Positions 62,398 to 64,000 of a stretch of DNA of 64,000 nucleotides are shown here, piece after piece; position 1 is the stretch's first letter, and each line of letters begins with the position of its first letter. The translations under genes were made by a program, and so were the position numbers. Location of the stretch: contig JAFIFX010000012.1 of NCBI GenBank assembly GCA_020831805.1, forward strand, positions 26,172 to 90,171, read 5' to 3'. The DNA comes from Planctomycetota bacterium (lineage in GTDB: Bacteria > Planctomycetota > Phycisphaerae > Phycisphaerales > UBA1924). The notes beneath the pieces were generated by a model. The model was not told where the DNA came from and searched no databases. It saw only the letters and a list, made by a program, of their open reading frames with translations.

Positions 62398-62880
62398 GTG
62401 TCGCAATATTGAATGTTTTTCCCTGTGTCGCAACGCTTGATGTGTACCTGATCCGGCCTCCGAGGGCATCATTGCCTCGCGAAGGGCGGAACCGCTCCCG
62501 CAGGGACGCGAAGAGACACCGGTGGGCCAGAGGCCCACGAGCATCGATCCGGACAGGTCGGTGCGAGGATCAACATTCCGGCCCGAACGCCGGAGCAGAC
62601 CAAACGGACAACCCGCCCATCAGGGACCGGGGGCCGCGTTTCATGTGGCTCGCGCGATCGCTGTGCCCGGGGAAACCCTGAGGAGGAATCGAGCAGGGAT
62701 CATGGGGCGGGTTCTGATTCACGCTGGCTGGCGCCGGGTGGGTAGGACCAAGCGCTGGAACAGCGGATGCGGCGGCGGGTCGGATCGTCATCGTCCCCAA
62801 CCGGCCCGTCGCGACCCGGCCGGGTGAAGGCCCGGCCGGGAGTTTGGGAGGGGCGCCGACCCGATCGGGGCGGCACTCTG

Positions 62881-62920
62881 GCCGGACGCGGGAAAGCGAG
62901 AGCCCGCGTCCGGCTTTTTT
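62881..62920 (+). terminator. strong Rho-independent terminator without a known gene
   Basis: A perfect 12-bp stem GCCGGACGCGGG / CCCGCGTCCGGC with a 10-base loop is followed by six T residues. It is in plus orientation, about 120 bases upstream of the MddA-like gene. It must end an unannotated transcript or act as an attenuator for that gene. Confidence 0.85.
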
Positions 62921-63040
62921 CATGGCGGGTCCGGGCCGGCTGTCAGCCGGGGCGGGCGTTCTGCGCCTCTGGGGTCGGGGTTGGTCCCGTCGGCATGGTG
63001 CCGTCCGGGCCCGATCCCGAGGACCCACGCAGGACCCGCC

Positions 63041-63910
63041 ATGCACAACCAGACCACCATCCTGACCCGCACCCCGGACGACTCCCAGCCCGCCCCCGCC
63101 GCCGGCACGCCGGAGCGACCCGGCGGGGGGTGCCCGATTCACACGATGTTCCGCGGCGCGGGTGAGCAACCGGCCGCCCGGAGGGCCGCGATCCTCGTGA
63201 CCGGCATCGTCGCGTACCTGATGTTCTTCGGGACCATCCTGTACGCGATTGGATTCGTGGCGAACCTGTTCGTGCCCAAGGGGATCGATTCCGGCGTGCC
63301 CGGGCCGATCGGGCCCTCGCTGCTGATCAACGGGGCGTTGCTGACGCTCTTCGTGGTCCAGCACACGGTGATGGCCCGGCCCGCGTTCAAGCGGTGGTTC
63401 ACGCGTTTCGTGCCTGAGGCGATGGAGCGGAGCCTGTTCGTCGCGGCGGCCAGCGCGATCCTGATGCTGCTGTTCTGGCAGTGGCGGCCGCTGCCGCAGG
63501 TGGTCTGGCGGGTTGATCAGCCCGTGTTGGCCTGGGCGCTGCTCGGCGGGTCGATGCTCGGATGGGTCGTCGTGTTCGCCTCGTCGTTCATGATCAACCA
63601 CTTCGACCTGTTCGGCCTGCGCCAGTCGTTCAACGGCTACTGGGGCTGGGAGACGAAACCGGTCGCGTTCAAGCAGGTCGGCTTCTACCGGCTGGTCCGG
63701 CACCCCTTGATGGTCGGCTTCCTGCTCGCCTTCTGGCTGACGCCCACGATGACCCTCGGGCACCTGTTCTTCGCGGCGATGACGACCGGGTACATCTTCT
63801 TCGGGACCTGGATCGAGGAGCGGGACCTGATCACCCATCTTGGGGATGCGTATGTCGACTACAAGCGTCGGGTGCGTGGCTTTGTGCCCCTGCCGAAGCG
63901 GGCGGGCTGA
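63041..63910 (+). CDS. mddA: MddA-like methanethiol S-methyltransferase (NnrU/ICMT superfamily)
   Basis: This 289-aa polytopic protein starts at an ATG after AGGAC. It has about six membrane helices. Family stretches are ILYAIGFVANLFVPKGIDSG, FVVQHTVMARPAFKRWFTRF, LFWQWRPLPQVVW, SSFMINHFDLFGLRQ, FYRLVRHPLMVGFLLAFW and GTWIEERDLITHLGDAYVDY. The RHP...EERDL pair is the SAM-binding signature of the ICMT superfamily. MddA methylates methanethiol to dimethyl sulfide. The assignment rests on remembered similarity; other NnrU-like methyltransferases are possible. Confidence 0.8.
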   Translation: MHNQTTILTRTPDDSQPAPAAGTPERPGGGCPIHTMFRGAGEQPAARRAAILVTGIVAYLMFFGTILYAIGFVANLFVPKGIDSGVPGPIGPSLLINGALLTLFVVQHTVMARPAFKRWFTRFVPEAMERSLFVAAASAILMLLFWQWRPLPQVVWRVDQPVLAWALLGGSMLGWVVVFASSFMINHFDLFGLRQSFNGYWGWETKPVAFKQVGFYRLVRHPLMVGFLLAFWLTPTMTLGHLFFAAMTTGYIFFGTWIEERDLITHLGDAYVDYKRRVRGFVPLPKRAG

Positions 63911-63973
63911 GAAGATGCTTGCGTTCGCCGGGCCGATGGTGGTAGGATGCCCTACGCCGCACAGGAGCGTCGT

Positions 63974-63997
63974 GGGGGGGGGGGGGGCCCCCCCCCC
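63974..63997. other. G14C10 homopolymer run at the window end
   Basis: Fourteen G (63974-63987) are followed directly by ten C (63988-63997). It resembles an assembly or tailing artefact more than native sequence. No gene spans it. Confidence 0.6.
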
Positions 63998-64000
63998 GCC

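Larger units (their letters stand above)
62245..63040. other. long intergenic region with promoter-like site and strong terminator
   Basis: The 796 bases precede the MddA-like gene. They hold a promoter-like site at 62370-62397, several short hairpins (for example GTGGGCC-AGA-GGCCCAC at 62522-62538) and a perfect terminator at 62881-62920. No protein gene is convincing. I found no RNase P, 6S or SRP RNA signature. A transcript between the two sites would be about 500 bases. Confidence 0.5.

Noticed and set aside
62461..62920. RNase P, SRP or 6S RNA in the region before mddA
   Set aside because: None of the conserved core sequences of these RNAs is visible; only generic hairpins were found.
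62570..63838. Long minus-strand open frame opposite the MddA-like gene
   Set aside because: It is His/Arg/Gln-rich with no family likeness; the plus-strand membrane protein explains the codon bias.

Overview
The window is about 70% G+C and comes from a planctomycete, most likely class Phycisphaerae. The evidence is several secreted proteins ending in a short dockerin-like repeat closed by a C-terminal Gly-Cys-Pro, planctomycete-style prepilins, an ECF sigma factor, long coiled-coil membrane proteins next to a DUF58/BatA pair, and intergenic palindromic repeats. No rRNA, tRNA or CRISPR array was seen. The only stable RNA gene recognised is tmRNA.

Layout. 1-6.5 kb: BatA-like and DUF58 genes leave to the left; 6-phosphofructokinase, a membrane protein, a TM2 protein, replicative helicase DnaB and PdxH follow. 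6.7-9.3 kb: two secreted proteins, one DUF3494/ice-binding-like and one NHL propeller with a dockerin. 9.7-16.3 kb: a four-gene operon (1202-aa coiled-coil membrane protein, small secreted protein, prenyltransferase-repeat protein, secreted NPCBM-like protein). 16.3-22.4 kb: murE-murF-mraY, a small membrane protein and queA. 22.5-28.2 kb: small protein, lipoprotein, dprA, lexA, Hsp70. 28.3-30.6 kb: beta-helix protein and a Tdh-like dehydrogenase. 30.9-38.8 kb: a type II secretion/type IV pilus-like operon (F, G, I-, J-, K-, C-, L- and M-like genes plus a TPR lipoprotein) without the E ATPase or D secretin in view. 38.8-41.9 kb: ispD and a secreted vanadium haloperoxidase with dockerin repeats.

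42.2-49.1 kb is the most distinctive part. A tmRNA gene carries at its 3' end a 6.6-kb integrative element bounded by a 22-bp direct repeat. The element has a tightly coupled regulator-excisionase-integrase operon, with the integrase split by a +1 frameshift at a T7 run. It also has a rolling-circle Rep gene with two small coupled ORFs. Between them lies an AT-richer cargo: an FRG-domain protein overlapping an unrecognised 414-aa protein, convergent with a candidate PD-(D/E)XK nuclease. This cargo is the best candidate for an undescribed, possibly defensive, system. The element also supplies a replacement terminator for tmRNA.

49.1-64 kb: M14 peptidase, thioredoxin-like lipoprotein, prepilin-like protein, PA14-like dockerin protein, ECF sigma factor, hybrid histidine kinase, a small dockerin protein, a secreted coiled-coil protein, an FG-GAP protein, an unassigned 0.8-kb leader with a strong terminator, and an MddA-like methanethiol S-methyltransferase. 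The last bases are a G14C10 run that looks like an assembly edge.
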